A stretch of DNA of 64,000 nucleotides from Chryseolinea sp. (GTDB lineage Bacteria > Bacteroidota > Bacteroidia > Cytophagales > Cyclobacteriaceae): the NCBI GenBank assembly GCA_025923195.1, contig JAICGJ010000006.1:1-64000 (forward strand). The letters are read 5' to 3'. Every line of letters begins with the position of its first letter. Position 1 is the first letter of the stretch. Positions 16,600 through 26,926 of this stretch are shown piece after piece. Both the position numbers and the translations under genes were made by a program. The notes below the pieces were generated by a model. That model ran no database searches. It was not told where the DNA came from and saw only the letters and a program-made list of their open reading frames with translations.

Positions 16600-17865
16600 G
16601 TGAAACTCATTAATAGTCTTACACTTTGGTATCTCGCCATTACGACGCTGGTGCTACTGGCCAGCGGTTTTATTGTTTTCTATCGCGTTCAGTCAGGAAT
16701 AGAAAATGAGGTAGCGAGAAGGTTGAAGCGTGATATTGACAGTGCCGCACAACTTCTTGAAAATGGGATTTCGGTGGATTCTGTTCGAGGAATGCAAATG
16801 GAAGTGGCGGAACTACCCTTCGATGCACCGTTGGTGGAGATGCAGATTACGGATTCTATGGGTTACTATTCGTTGCCTAGAAGGGCCGTAGACAGAAAAT
16901 TCACGGTCGCCTCCTCTTATAAGGTTGGTGGAAAACATTTCTATATTTCAGCCTACAATTTTATAGCCGAACCTGACGAGATCCTTGAGGGAATTCTCGC
17001 CTCTTTGGCGGCGACCTTGATTTTACTCATGACCTTTGTGTGGATCGCAAGCCGTTTGATGTCTCAACGAATCCTTTCAAATTTTAATCAGACTTTGAAA
17101 ACAATTCAAACCTTCAGCCTCAGGCAGAAGCATCGCATAAAGCTTGGTAATACAAGAACGCACGAATTCAAGGAGCTAAACCAATTCCTCGAGAAAATGA
17201 CAAGCAAGGCCTTGGATGATTACCGTTCGTTAAAGGAATTTTCTGAAAATGCGTCGCATGAATTGCAAACACCGTTATCCATCATCAGGGGGAAATTGGA
17301 CCTCCTGCTCGAAACCAATATTGACGAACGGCAAGCCTCGCTGATCGAGGGCATACAAAATTCGGTTCAAAAGCTTTCATCGGTGAATCAATCGCTGATA
17401 CTGCTCACAAAACTGGAGAATCAGGAGTATCCTGTCAGTTACAAAATAGACTTCAGTACGTTGGTTGAAAATTCGATCTCATCTTTTCGGGAACTGATCG
17501 AGATGAAGGCAATAGCGTTGACGAGTCAAATTCAGCCAGGAGTCAAAATAGATCTGAATCCGGTACTTGCCGATATATTGCTCATGAATTTGATTAGTAA
17601 CGCGATCCGGCATAACCATGTGAATGGCTCTATTACGATTGCATTGTCGTCGTCTGGCCTTATCGTTAGCAATACCGGTGATGCACCAACAGTGCCGACA
17701 AGTGAACTGTTCAAACGTTTCAAGAAGGATAAGCAAAGCGCGGACTCGACGGGGCTTGGATTGGCTATCGTGAAGCAAATTTGTGACATGAACAATTTTT
17801 CGATCAGTTATGAATTTATTGGTGCCGAACACGTGCTTAACATCAATTTTTTGCCGGTTAAGTAA
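16600..17865 (+). CDS. Sensor histidine kinase
   Basis: 421 residues starting at GTG. Two membrane helices (about 8-28 and 132-151) flank a short extracytoplasmic loop of about 100 residues. The cytoplasmic part has HisKA with His220 in ENASHELQTPLSIIRG (Gln in place of the common Arg), then the HATPase N box LLMNLISNAIRHNH near 325 and the G box STGLGLAIVKQ near 386. It is the partner of the OmpR regulator upstream. The Bacteroidota type with SHELQTP is often linked to envelope or metal sensing, but the signal is unknown. Confidence 0.95.
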   Translation: MKLINSLTLWYLAITTLVLLASGFIVFYRVQSGIENEVARRLKRDIDSAAQLLENGISVDSVRGMQMEVAELPFDAPLVEMQITDSMGYYSLPRRAVDRKFTVASSYKVGGKHFYISAYNFIAEPDEILEGILASLAATLILLMTFVWIASRLMSQRILSNFNQTLKTIQTFSLRQKHRIKLGNTRTHEFKELNQFLEKMTSKALDDYRSLKEFSENASHELQTPLSIIRGKLDLLLETNIDERQASLIEGIQNSVQKLSSVNQSLILLTKLENQEYPVSYKIDFSTLVENSISSFRELIEMKAIALTSQIQPGVKIDLNPVLADILLMNLISNAIRHNHVNGSITIALSSSGLIVSNTGDAPTVPTSELFKRFKKDKQSADSTGLGLAIVKQICDMNNFSISYEFIGAEHVLNINFLPVK

Positions 17866-17958
17866 ACTTCAAATTCTCCTCAAAGTGTTTTCAGAACTTT
17901 CGACTGCCAGGGGGGTTAGTTGAGAGGGGCTAGTTGAGTGATTCGAAAATTTGAGCTG

Positions 17959-20355
17959 ATGAAATACCTTTTTATATTTTTTACACTCTTATGTTGTACA
18001 GCATTTGCTCAGGATGGCGGCGAGGACGGACCGGCGATTACAGGATCCATTGTGGATCAGCAAAGAAATCCAGTTCCTTATGGCAATGTAGCAGTTCATA
18101 GTGCGGAGGATTCTACGCTCGTTACAGGCGGCGTCTCTGATGATCAGGGGAGATTTATTGTTCCCGTCAAGCTGGGCAATTATTTTGTCAAAATTAGTTT
18201 CCTCTCTTACGAAGAGGTAACAATTCCCAATGTGATCATTTCAGGTTCGACAATTAGCCTTGGCGTTATCACGCTCAACGAGAACAGCCAGGTTCTTGAG
18301 GAAGTGATTGTTAAAGGGGAAAAGGCCTCCATGGAGCTTCAGTTGGACAAAAGAGTTTTCAACATTCAAAAGGATCTAAGCAATGTCGGACAAAATGCCT
18401 CTGATATATTGGGTAATCTGCCGTCGGTAACTGTGGATGTCGACGGGACGGTGAGTCTACGCGGAAGCGAAAACGTTAGAATATTGATTGACGGCAAACC
18501 ATCAGGTCTCACATCGCGTGATCCTGAAGCGCTCCGCATGTTGCAGGGAAATTTGATCGAGAGCATTGAAGTAATCACCAACCCATCCTCCCGCTATGAC
18601 GCCGCGGGTGAGGTTGGAATAATCAACATCATATTAAAGAAGAATCAGGAGAAAGGGATTAATGGGACATTCAGCGCCAATGCGGGCTATCCTGCGCAGT
18701 ATGGAGGCACATATAGTATTAACATCCGAAAAAGAAATGTCAATCTGTTTTCGAGTTATGGCGTTGAATATGATAAAAGACCGGGTTACGGAGAGTCATA
18801 TCAACAATATTCAAGCGCGGATACCAGCTTTGCCTATGCGCAGCGCAGTGATGGCACCCGACAGGAATTTTCGCACAACTTCACGGTAGGGCTAGACTAC
18901 TTTTTTAATGACAATAGTAGCCTTACCGGTTCGGTTTTGTACAATACAGGGGATGGGCTGAGCAAGTCTGAAACGAATTATTTCGATTTGGATGAGAACG
19001 GCACAGTTATCCGCACAGTCAGACGAACCGAGCGTGAAGGGGAAGACGAAGAGAATATTGAAGCGTCATTAAACTACAAGAAGAATTTTGAACGGAAAGG
19101 ACAAACGTTTACGGCTGATTATAAGTGGATTAAAAGCGTCGATAACGAGACCACCGACTATACCGAGTCCGTTGATGAGGGCGCTGATTCATTGCAACGT
19201 TCCATTAATTTTGCGGATGAAATAAATTGGCTAATTCAATTAGATTATATTCATCCATTCGGGAGGGACGGCAAAATTGAGGCAGGGGTTAAAACCGCGT
19301 CACGAATAATCAACAATGATTATGGCCTCGAGTCGCAGGACGGCGAATCACTATCGTGGATACCTATCGCCCAATATACAAACAACCTTGAGTACACTGA
19401 AAGAATTCACGCGGCTTACGTAATGGCTAGCAATACGTTTGGAAAGATATCAATGCAGGGCGGCTTGCGAGGTGAACTGACGGATATCTCAACGGAGCTG
19501 AAGGATCCGTACATTTTCATCCCGCAGGATTACTTTAACCTGTTTCCGAGCGCCAGCTTGTCATACAAATTTCAGGAGAATAAAACCCTTCAACTGAGTT
19601 ACAGCTATCGAATTAGCAGGCCTGATTTCAGACATCTGTTGCCGTACTCCAATTTCAGAGATCCGCGCGTCTTATTTGGAGGTAATCCCACCCTGAGACC
19701 TGAATACACAAACTCCATCGAGATGGGCTACCTTTTGGATTGGGACGCAGGTTCCATTTTATCAAATGTGTATTATAGGCACAGAAATAATGTCATTGAA
19801 CGCATCATAACAGGACCTGATTCAGCCGGTCGCTCGATCATCGTGCCCATCAATTTATCCAATGAGAATTCCTATGGTGTGGAATTTAATTTCTCATTGA
19901 ATGTGCAGGATTGGTGGAGAATCAATACCAGCGCAAATTTCTACAGGGCCATCACGCAAGGATTTTATGAAGGTGAGGTTTTGGAAAGCGACACCTATAC
20001 ATGGACGTCTCGTGCAACATCCAAAATGACCCTCTTCAAAGCCCTTGATTTTCAAGTCTCTTTTAACTACCGGGCACCTCGGGTTACAACCCAGGGAAAA
20101 AATCTGTCCATATACACACTCGACCTCGGCCTTTCCCGTGATGTTCTTAAGGGTAAGGGTACGATCACCGCAGGCGTCCGCGATCTGTTAAATTCACGGA
20201 AAAGAAGAGTCATCATAGAACGAGAGGACTATTACTCCAATTCAACCTTTCAATGGCGCCCACGGCAGTTCACCGTCACATTTACTTATCGGTTGAACAG
20301 GGCCAAAGAGAAGGCGAGAAATAATCAGGAACAGCGGATAGAAGAAGAAGATTGA
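17959..20355 (+). CDS. TonB-dependent-receptor-like outer-membrane beta-barrel protein
   Basis: 798 residues from ATG 17959 (GTG 17938 is possible). Signal peptide 1-18 (MKYLFIFFTLLCCTAFAQ), a carboxypeptidase-regulatory-like domain (about 25-105, starting ITGSIVDQQRNPVPYGNV), then a plug domain (VSLRGSENVRILIDGKPSG, SIEVITNPSSRYDAAGEVGIINIILKKN) and a beta-barrel. This is the family of outer-membrane barrel proteins with CarboxypepD_reg domain, probably TonB-dependent uptake of an unknown ligand. There is no SusD partner, so it is not a glycan-uptake pair. It follows the two-component genes by 93 bp and may share their transcript or be their target. Confidence 0.9.
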   Translation: MKYLFIFFTLLCCTAFAQDGGEDGPAITGSIVDQQRNPVPYGNVAVHSAEDSTLVTGGVSDDQGRFIVPVKLGNYFVKISFLSYEEVTIPNVIISGSTISLGVITLNENSQVLEEVIVKGEKASMELQLDKRVFNIQKDLSNVGQNASDILGNLPSVTVDVDGTVSLRGSENVRILIDGKPSGLTSRDPEALRMLQGNLIESIEVITNPSSRYDAAGEVGIINIILKKNQEKGINGTFSANAGYPAQYGGTYSINIRKRNVNLFSSYGVEYDKRPGYGESYQQYSSADTSFAYAQRSDGTRQEFSHNFTVGLDYFFNDNSSLTGSVLYNTGDGLSKSETNYFDLDENGTVIRTVRRTEREGEDEENIEASLNYKKNFERKGQTFTADYKWIKSVDNETTDYTESVDEGADSLQRSINFADEINWLIQLDYIHPFGRDGKIEAGVKTASRIINNDYGLESQDGESLSWIPIAQYTNNLEYTERIHAAYVMASNTFGKISMQGGLRGELTDISTELKDPYIFIPQDYFNLFPSASLSYKFQENKTLQLSYSYRISRPDFRHLLPYSNFRDPRVLFGGNPTLRPEYTNSIEMGYLLDWDAGSILSNVYYRHRNNVIERIITGPDSAGRSIIVPINLSNENSYGVEFNFSLNVQDWWRINTSANFYRAITQGFYEGEVLESDTYTWTSRATSKMTLFKALDFQVSFNYRAPRVTTQGKNLSIYTLDLGLSRDVLKGKGTITAGVRDLLNSRKRRVIIEREDYYSNSTFQWRPRQFTVTFTYRLNRAKEKARNNQEQRIEEED

Positions 20356-20359
20356 ACTC

Positions 20360-20394
20360 AAACTTCCCGAAAGTTTTAAACTTTCGGGAAGTTT
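20360..20394. terminator. 17-bp perfect hairpin after the TonB-type receptor gene
   Basis: Arms 20360-20376 and 20378-20394 are perfectly complementary around a single T. It follows the receptor stop by 4 bp. The stem ends in GTTT but lacks a long T run on either strand, so it could be a terminator or an mRNA 3'-end stabiliser. Confidence 0.55.
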
Positions 20395-20520
20395 AAAAAT
20401 CACGTTTTCAGCCAGGGCTTAAATGTTAGCACATCGTGTAAAAAATACCCTCCGCAAACGTATTCTAAATAAAAAATTAAAATTGGAGATCATTTATTAA
20501 TGGGGTTTCGAAAATTCTAA

Positions 20521-20528
20521 TAGATTTG
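20521..20528 (+). promoter_or_regulatory. TAnnTTTG (-7) element of glnN
   Basis: TAGATTTG matches the Bacteroidota -7 consensus 32 bp before the glnN ATG, giving a leader of about 27 nt. No -33 TTTG at normal spacing, which may indicate activator dependence. Confidence 0.45.
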
Positions 20529-20559
20529 GGCGCAAAATAAGTTAAAATCCAACCCTTCT

Positions 20560-22722
20560 ATGGCCCATTTAAGATTTGAAGCTCTAAAAAAATTAAGCGA
20601 ACGTCCCCGAGTACATGTTGAACTGCCTAGCCCGCATGTTTCAAAATTTTTTGGAGAGCATGTGTTTGGCGCGGAACAGATGCGTGGTACGCTTGCACCA
20701 GCTGTTTACAAAAAAGTGAGCCAGGCAATTAAGAATCACGAAAAAATTGATGAAACCACTGCCGATGCAGTTGCAGCCGCTGCAAAATCATGGGCCATGG
20801 CTAAAGGGGCATCACATTTCACGCACTGGTTTCAACCTATGACTGGCGGAACCGCCGAAAAGCATGACTCCTTTTTTGATGCTCTTTCAGGAATAGAGAA
20901 GTTCAAAGGCAGTGAGTTAGTCCAGCAGGAGCCTGATGCGTCCTCTTTTCCAAGCGGAGGCATTCGTAGTACGTTTGAAGCCCGTGGCTATACAGCCTGG
21001 GACCCTACGTCTCCCATGTTTCTCTATGGAAAAACGCTTTGTATTCCGACCATATTTGTATCATACACTGGCGAGACGTTGGATACCAAAGCGCCATTGT
21101 TAAAAGCATTGACCGCAGTTGACAAAGCAGCGACCAAAGTGTGCCAGCTTTTCGACAAAGACATTCAACACGTGGTAGCGTCGTTGGGACCTGAACAAGA
21201 ATATTTTGTTGTTGATAAAGCTTTGTACAACGCCCGTCCCGATCTCGTAATGGCTGGTCGGACTGTATTTGGTCACCCTCCCGCGCGCGGCCAGCAAATG
21301 GAGGATCATTATTTCGGGTCTATACCGCCACGGGTGTACGACTTCATGAAGGATTTTGAGATCGAGTCATGGAAACTGGGGATACCTGTTCGGACTCGTC
21401 ATAACGAAGTCGCGCCGAGTCAGTTTGAGGTTGCGCCACTTTTTGAAGAAGTAAACGTGTCTAATGATCACAACCAATTGATGATGGATGTGATGAGCCG
21501 GGTTGCTGACCGTCATAACCTGCATGTAATATTCCATGAGAAACCTTTTGCTGGATTAAATGGAACCGGCAAGCACAACAACTGGTCGTTGATAACGGAT
21601 ACGGGGGTAAATCTGTACGCACCGACAAGCAGCGCACGCGATAACTTGATGTTCTTGACATTCTTCGTTACCACGATCAAAGCAGTCCACGAACATGCTG
21701 ACTTGCTTCGTGCCAGCATTGCCACGCCGGGTAATGACTTTCGCCTCGGAGCCAACGAGGCTCCTCCTGCAATCGTGTCAGTGTTTATAGGATCCCAGAT
21801 GACAGCGGTGTTGGATGAATTGGAAAAGAAAGGGAATGTAAAGATTGAGAAAGGCGACAACATGTACATGAAACTAGGAATTGATCAGATTCCCGAAATC
21901 ATCCTTGATGCCACGGATCGCAATCGTACATCGCCGTTCGCTTTTACAGGCAACAAATTTGAATTTCGCGCTGTAGGCGGCAGTGATAACTGTGCTGTTT
22001 CGATGACTGTCCTGAATGCAATTGTGGCTGATCAGCTTGAGAAATTCCACGATGCAGTTTCTAAAGAAATTGAAAAAGGAGAAGAAAAAAGGCTTGCCAT
22101 TGTGAGTGTTCTTAGAAAATACATCAAAGAATCAAAAGACGTCCGTTTCGAAGGCAATAACTATTCTGAGGAGTGGGTGAAGGAAGCGGAAAAAAGAAAA
22201 CTCGGAAACATAAAAAATATGGTTCACGCCCTAAATGCTTACCTCACCAAGAAATCGAAAGATCTTTTTGAAAGGCATGGAGTAATGTCCGAGAAGGAAG
22301 TGGAAGCCCGCGTTGAAATTAGGCTGGAAGCCTATATTAAGCGTGTTCAAATAGAAGCGAGGGTAATGGGTGATCTGGCGATGAATCATATCGTGCCAAC
22401 CGCTATTGCCTATCAAAACAAACTAATCGTAAACGCCAATGGGTTGAAAGGCCTGGGAGTCGACAACAAAGCCGTCGTGCAAACCATCAAGGAAATATCC
22501 AATCACATCGAGGTGATTAAAACCAATGTGCGCGCCATGGTTGCAGAACGCAAGCGCTTGAATAAAATTGCCGATACGCATAAACGTGCAATCGGTTATT
22601 GTGATGAGATTAAAGAAAAGTATTTTGAAGTCATTCGCGACTCAGTGGACAAACTGGAGTTGCTTGTAGATAACGAGGATTGGCCACTGGTAAAGTATAG
22701 AGAGCTTTTGTTCCTGCGTTAA
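20560..22722 (+). CDS. glnN: Type III glutamine synthetase
   Basis: 720 residues, the length of GSIII (about 700-730) and far longer than GSI or GSII. N-terminal FGEHVFG, then GSIII blocks: KGASHFTHWFQPMTGGTAEKHDSF, GPEQEYFVVD with catalytic Glu, RHNEVAPSQFEVAPLFEE, HEKPFAGLNGTGKHNNWSL and RLGANEAPPAI. It makes glutamine from glutamate, ammonia and ATP in the cytoplasm. Single-gene unit with its own promoter-like motif and a good terminator. No glnB or ntr gene is beside it. Confidence 0.97.
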   Translation: MAHLRFEALKKLSERPRVHVELPSPHVSKFFGEHVFGAEQMRGTLAPAVYKKVSQAIKNHEKIDETTADAVAAAAKSWAMAKGASHFTHWFQPMTGGTAEKHDSFFDALSGIEKFKGSELVQQEPDASSFPSGGIRSTFEARGYTAWDPTSPMFLYGKTLCIPTIFVSYTGETLDTKAPLLKALTAVDKAATKVCQLFDKDIQHVVASLGPEQEYFVVDKALYNARPDLVMAGRTVFGHPPARGQQMEDHYFGSIPPRVYDFMKDFEIESWKLGIPVRTRHNEVAPSQFEVAPLFEEVNVSNDHNQLMMDVMSRVADRHNLHVIFHEKPFAGLNGTGKHNNWSLITDTGVNLYAPTSSARDNLMFLTFFVTTIKAVHEHADLLRASIATPGNDFRLGANEAPPAIVSVFIGSQMTAVLDELEKKGNVKIEKGDNMYMKLGIDQIPEIILDATDRNRTSPFAFTGNKFEFRAVGGSDNCAVSMTVLNAIVADQLEKFHDAVSKEIEKGEEKRLAIVSVLRKYIKESKDVRFEGNNYSEEWVKEAEKRKLGNIKNMVHALNAYLTKKSKDLFERHGVMSEKEVEARVEIRLEAYIKRVQIEARVMGDLAMNHIVPTAIAYQNKLIVNANGLKGLGVDNKAVVQTIKEISNHIEVIKTNVRAMVAERKRLNKIADTHKRAIGYCDEIKEKYFEVIRDSVDKLELLVDNEDWPLVKYRELLFLR

Positions 22723-22754
22723 GTACTTCCTGATCCATCAATCCTGTAAAAATA

Positions 22755-22790
22755 AGCGGGTTCCTTCTATGAGGAATCCGCTTTTGTTTT
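22755..22790 (+). terminator. Intrinsic terminator of glnN
   Basis: Stem of 11 bp with one G-U pair (22755-22765 and 22772-22782), 6-nt loop, followed by TTTGTTTT. It lies 33 bp after the glnN stop. Confidence 0.85.
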
Positions 22791-22825
22791 GTACAATTTT
22801 TATCTTGCATAAACAACTTAACATC

Positions 22826-24301
22826 ATGCGCCTATTCCTGTTTTTCTTCGTGCTGATTGCAGCCGATTCATTTGCTCAGCGAAAAGTCATACAACTCATT
22901 GAAGAATCTGTCACATCTTTGGAATCGGAAGCACATCTCTCTTTTCTGGCTTCTGATGAAATGAGAGGACGTGATACAGGTTCGCCTGAAATAGACATTG
23001 CCGCAAAGTACATCAGCACGCAGTTAAAGATATTCGGAGTAAAGCCGGTGAAAGGAGACAGCAGTTACTTCCAGGAGGTCCGCCTTGATAAAATCGTTCC
23101 GGCGACGTCAGCTACCCTCACCCTTGGCGAGGACGTGTTTAAGCTGATTGACGACTTGCTTTACATTAGTGGCAATAGTGTTGTGCTTGACGGCGATGTG
23201 ATCTTTGTCGGTTATGGACTGACAACTGACTTCGAAAAGGTTGATGTCAAGGGCAAAATCGTCGTGGCTCTTGCTGGAAGCAATGCAACGACCAATGCTG
23301 TCCAGGCGCTCTTGACGGATGCGCCGGAAAAGGCCAAACGCGCTTCAGTTCATGGGGCAGCTGCACTGATCGAAGTCATGCTCTTACCCGGTTTGCCATG
23401 GCCGGCTTTAGTTAATTTTCTTGCCGCCGACCGGATGGTGACACAGAAGGAATCGTCCAAAGCGATACCACATCTTTTTATGAAAAAAACAGATGCGGCC
23501 AGCGTTGCGGCACTGATGCAGTCAAAAAGAGCGTCAGGTAAGCTAAGAGTTGAAGCGTATGCAACGCTACCCATACCCGCAAAAAATGTAGCGGGAATTG
23601 TTGAAGGAAGGGATGCATCGCTTAAAAACGAATGGATTGTAGTAACAGCCCATTATGATCACGTAGGGGTAAAGAAGAATGCGACTCCCGACTCCATCTA
23701 CAATGGTGCGCGTGACAATGCAATCGGTACGGTGGCACTCTTGCAGGCTGCCAAGTTCTTTGCCAAAAACCCGCCGAAACGGTCGATACTGTTTCTTGCC
23801 GTGACAGGTGAGGAAAAGGGACTTCTGGGCAGCGAGTGGTACTCCAATCACCCGTTGATCCCATTAAACCAAACTGTGTTTAACATGAATTGTGACGGTG
23901 CTGGCTACAACGATAAGACTATTGTTACACTGATGGATCTTAACAGGACATCCGTTGATGAGCTGCTAAAGAACGCGTGCCTTTCATTCGGATTGCAGCT
24001 GAAGGGGGATCCCGCGCCGGAACAGAATTTATATGAACGGTCAGACAATATTAACTTTGCCGTGAAGGGCGTTCCAGCTGTTGACTTCGCGCCAGGTGTA
24101 AAAGCTTTTGATAAAGATCTATTCAAATATTACCATCAGCCCCCTGACGAAGTCGCCTCACTCGACATGAACTATATCGAAAAATTTCATCGGTCATTCG
24201 TTTACAGTACCTATTTGATCGCTAACGACAAAAACCGACCTACGTGGGTGAAGGGTGATAAATTTGAAGAGGCCGGAAAGCGGCTGTATGGAAACAACTA
24301 A
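22826..24301 (+). CDS. M28 family zinc metallopeptidase, secreted
   Basis: 491 residues from ATG 22826, which gives a signal peptide (MRLFLFFFVLIAADSFAQ); upstream in-frame starts lie inside the glnN terminator. A PA-like insert (about 115-250) precedes the M28 catalytic domain: TAHYDHVG (zinc His), YNGARDNAIGT (bridging Asp), TGEEKGLLGSEWY (Glu-Glu), NMNCDGAGY and a late KYYHQPPDE His. It is likely an aminopeptidase of the periplasm or cell surface. It is convergent with the alpha/beta hydrolase; stop codons overlap at 24298-24301. Confidence 0.92.
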   Translation: MRLFLFFFVLIAADSFAQRKVIQLIEESVTSLESEAHLSFLASDEMRGRDTGSPEIDIAAKYISTQLKIFGVKPVKGDSSYFQEVRLDKIVPATSATLTLGEDVFKLIDDLLYISGNSVVLDGDVIFVGYGLTTDFEKVDVKGKIVVALAGSNATTNAVQALLTDAPEKAKRASVHGAAALIEVMLLPGLPWPALVNFLAADRMVTQKESSKAIPHLFMKKTDAASVAALMQSKRASGKLRVEAYATLPIPAKNVAGIVEGRDASLKNEWIVVTAHYDHVGVKKNATPDSIYNGARDNAIGTVALLQAAKFFAKNPPKRSILFLAVTGEEKGLLGSEWYSNHPLIPLNQTVFNMNCDGAGYNDKTIVTLMDLNRTSVDELLKNACLSFGLQLKGDPAPEQNLYERSDNINFAVKGVPAVDFAPGVKAFDKDLFKYYHQPPDEVASLDMNYIEKFHRSFVYSTYLIANDKNRPTWVKGDKFEEAGKRLYGNN

Positions 24302-25194
24302 TGGGTGGAGGCTTCCCTCGAGCCCGATAACAGGTTTAATTGTCTCATTACCGCATCGGTAATTAAGTGAGGATGACTCCAGGGGACAAAGTGATTCATA
24401 TCCTCAACCATAAGAGTTTCGACAGGAGCATTTACCAACATGGTTTTTGCAAAATCGGCGTTTTCCGCTGGAACCAACTCATCCTGCTTACCTTGAATGA
24501 CCAAAACAGGGCACTTAACTTCCTTCCACAATGGAAGCATTTTTTCTAGTTCAGGTTTAAGGTGATAGATCTCCTCGTTTGAAGCGCGAAATGAGGAAGG
24601 CAATATCCAGCTGAGAAAAGGAGTAGCAAGTGGCGCGCGAAACCATGTCTCGTTCGGTTCAAGTTCAGGATCAACAGACCCAGACACAATAACAACTCCA
24701 TCCACTAGATTTGGGAACTGCGCGGCCATACGCACAACGAGTGCACCAGCCAGCGAATGTCCAACCAAAATAATGGGTCGATTAATGCTATAATGATCCA
24801 GGATCGGTTTGAGAGCATCGGCCTGCTCCTTCAGTGAGCGTTCGCCATTGCCAAAGTTCGAATACCCAAACCCAGGCCGATCGGCAGTAATTAGCAAGGC
24901 ATGCTCAAGCAATGTGCTGTCGGCCAGGAAGTGAACAAATGCACTGAGTGAACCAGGTGACCCATGCAGAAAAAGTACCAGTGGCTTGGTGGGATCGCCT
25001 GCTTTAACATAATGTAATTCGCGGAACCCAACCTTGTAGCTGTGCTGCGTTGCAGTCAAATTCCTTGACTTAAAGAATTCGTCGATCTCAGTTGAACTCA
25101 TTCGAAATGAGATGCAGGAGTGAAAAAAGGCTATCAGACCAGCGCCAAAAGACAGAATGATCCAGCGGATTTTTCTTCCGACCCAGAGAGCCAT
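24298..25194 (-). CDS. Alpha/beta hydrolase with N-terminal membrane anchor
   Basis: 298 residues. A hydrophobic segment at about 10-26 anchors it. The hydrolase fold shows LFLHGSPGS (oxyanion loop), nucleophile Ser in VGHSLAGALV, Asp in IQGKQDELVP and His in DMNHFVPWSHP, so the triad is complete. The substrate is unknown. The gene starts 3 bp after the S41 protease gene stop, forming a two-gene operon with it. Confidence 0.9.
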   Translation of the reverse strand: MALWVGRKIRWIILSFGAGLIAFFHSCISFRMSSTEIDEFFKSRNLTATQHSYKVGFRELHYVKAGDPTKPLVLFLHGSPGSLSAFVHFLADSTLLEHALLITADRPGFGYSNFGNGERSLKEQADALKPILDHYSINRPIILVGHSLAGALVVRMAAQFPNLVDGVVIVSGSVDPELEPNETWFRAPLATPFLSWILPSSFRASNEEIYHLKPELEKMLPLWKEVKCPVLVIQGKQDELVPAENADFAKTMLVNAPVETLMVEDMNHFVPWSHPHLITDAVMRQLNLLSGSREASTH

Positions 25195-25197
25195 TTT

Positions 25198-26841
25198 CTA
25201 CTGTATATTAAGCAGCTTTTGGTATTGAGCATTATTGCGAAGTATGTCCGTGGCAGTCTTGATGTCCTTGTCGTATTTGAACCCTGACTCCACACTTCCT
25301 TTTTCCAAATGGTATCTTGACACAATGTCTTCTTCAAGCAACATTTTTATTTCATCCTTATGAAGTACCAACTCATTTTTCTTGCTTTCCGCTATCCGGG
25401 CCGTGACCAAGTCAAGCTGACTTTTTAACTCTGAATAATATCTTTCTTTCTTGGCCTCCTCTGTAAACTGTTGAAGTTGATACTCCATGTATGACTTGTA
25501 TGAATAGTTTTTGGTCTTCATCCAGCTCAAAAACTGCTGATACTCGTCATCACTTAATGAAAATGTTCTTGGATCCACGGGCTCTGGATGCTTGGATACA
25601 TACTGCGTGGCATAGTCAAATAAGAAACCTTTTTCAAAGAGCACTTGTGTCAACATATGCGACTCCGGATTTTGAGTTTTTATGTCGGGATCGATACCGC
25701 CGCCATCATATACTGTTCTTCCGTTGGTTGTTTTAAATGCCTTCTTCAACGAGTCGGGGATTGATCCGACGCTGCCATCATCCCGCCGGTGACCATAATC
25801 GAGCACCTGGATACAACGGCCTGTGGGCGTATAATATTTGGCGGTCGTAACTTTCAGTTGTGAATTGTACGACAACGGCCTGCTTACTTGAACCAATCCC
25901 TTCCCGTACGACTTTTCTCCAATAACAACAGCGCGGTCATAATCTTGCAACGTACCAGCTACTATCTCAGATGCTGAGGCGCTTCCGCGATTGATCAATA
26001 CCGCAACAGGAATTTCAGTATCCACTGGAAGATTTAAGGTTTCATAACTCAGATTATTTTCCGGAATCTTCCCCTTCGTACTGACCACAAGCTTTCCCTT
26101 CGGAATAAAAAGATTTGTAATATTTACGGCTTCAATAAGCAGTCCTCCGGGATTTGCACGCAGATCGATAATAGCGCCTTTAGCCCCTTTTTCTTTTAGC
26201 TGCACGAAAGCATTCTTAACCTCTTTCGCGGCGTCAGGGGTAAAGTCTGACAATTGAATATATGCAATATCATTATCTATCATCCCCGAATAGGGCACAT
26301 TGGTCAACTTAATACGCTCGCGTTTGAAATCAAGTTTGATAGGCTGATCTACTCCTACACGCTTTATGGTAAGGGATACCGGTGTGCCTACCTGTCCTTT
26401 CATCACCTGGCCAGACTCCTCGCGCGTAAGCTTGGAGAGGCTGATATCATCGATCTTTAAAATCTCATCACCAATTTTTAATCCACCCCGTTGTGCCCCG
26501 TAACCTTCCATAAGCATCGTGACCACGGTGCGGTCTCCGATCTCGCGCGTGATCGCGCCTATGCCTCCATATTGTCCGGTATTGACAGTTCTGAAATCTT
26601 CTACCTCATCCTCTGGAATGTAATTGGTGTAAGGATCTAGCGAACCAAGCATAGCGTCGATTCCTGTCCTCACCAGTTTGTTGGGATTAACTTCCTCAAC
26701 GTAGAGGGCATTTACTTCCTTGAACAGGGTCGCAAAAATGTCAAGATTCTTTGCAATTTCGAAATATCGCTCAGCGGGTTCTGTAAATGATAGTGCAAAG
26801 ATGAACGCAGCAACCGAGCCTAACCAGAAAATTTTCTTCAT
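25198..26841 (-). CDS. S41 family C-terminal processing peptidase
   Basis: 547 residues with a signal or anchor at 1-20. A PDZ domain (about 85-165) is followed by the S41 domain: IDLRANPGGLL, nucleophile Ser in NRGSASASEIVAGTL and catalytic Lys in IGEKSYGKGLVQ. A charged helical C-terminal region after about 400 is typical of Bacteroidota CtpA-like proteins. It acts in the periplasm, clipping C-termini of exported proteins. It heads an operon with the alpha/beta hydrolase. Confidence 0.93.
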   Translation of the reverse strand: MKKIFWLGSVAAFIFALSFTEPAERYFEIAKNLDIFATLFKEVNALYVEEVNPNKLVRTGIDAMLGSLDPYTNYIPEDEVEDFRTVNTGQYGGIGAITREIGDRTVVTMLMEGYGAQRGGLKIGDEILKIDDISLSKLTREESGQVMKGQVGTPVSLTIKRVGVDQPIKLDFKRERIKLTNVPYSGMIDNDIAYIQLSDFTPDAAKEVKNAFVQLKEKGAKGAIIDLRANPGGLLIEAVNITNLFIPKGKLVVSTKGKIPENNLSYETLNLPVDTEIPVAVLINRGSASASEIVAGTLQDYDRAVVIGEKSYGKGLVQVSRPLSYNSQLKVTTAKYYTPTGRCIQVLDYGHRRDDGSVGSIPDSLKKAFKTTNGRTVYDGGGIDPDIKTQNPESHMLTQVLFEKGFLFDYATQYVSKHPEPVDPRTFSLSDDEYQQFLSWMKTKNYSYKSYMEYQLQQFTEEAKKERYYSELKSQLDLVTARIAESKKNELVLHKDEIKMLLEEDIVSRYHLEKGSVESGFKYDKDIKTATDILRNNAQYQKLLNIQ

Positions 26842-26926
26842 ACTGTAGGGATCTCAAGGAAAACGAAACAACACCACAAATAGTTTGAGATGGCAATTTA
26901 CCGGAAAATAGGGTAATTTTTCAGAA

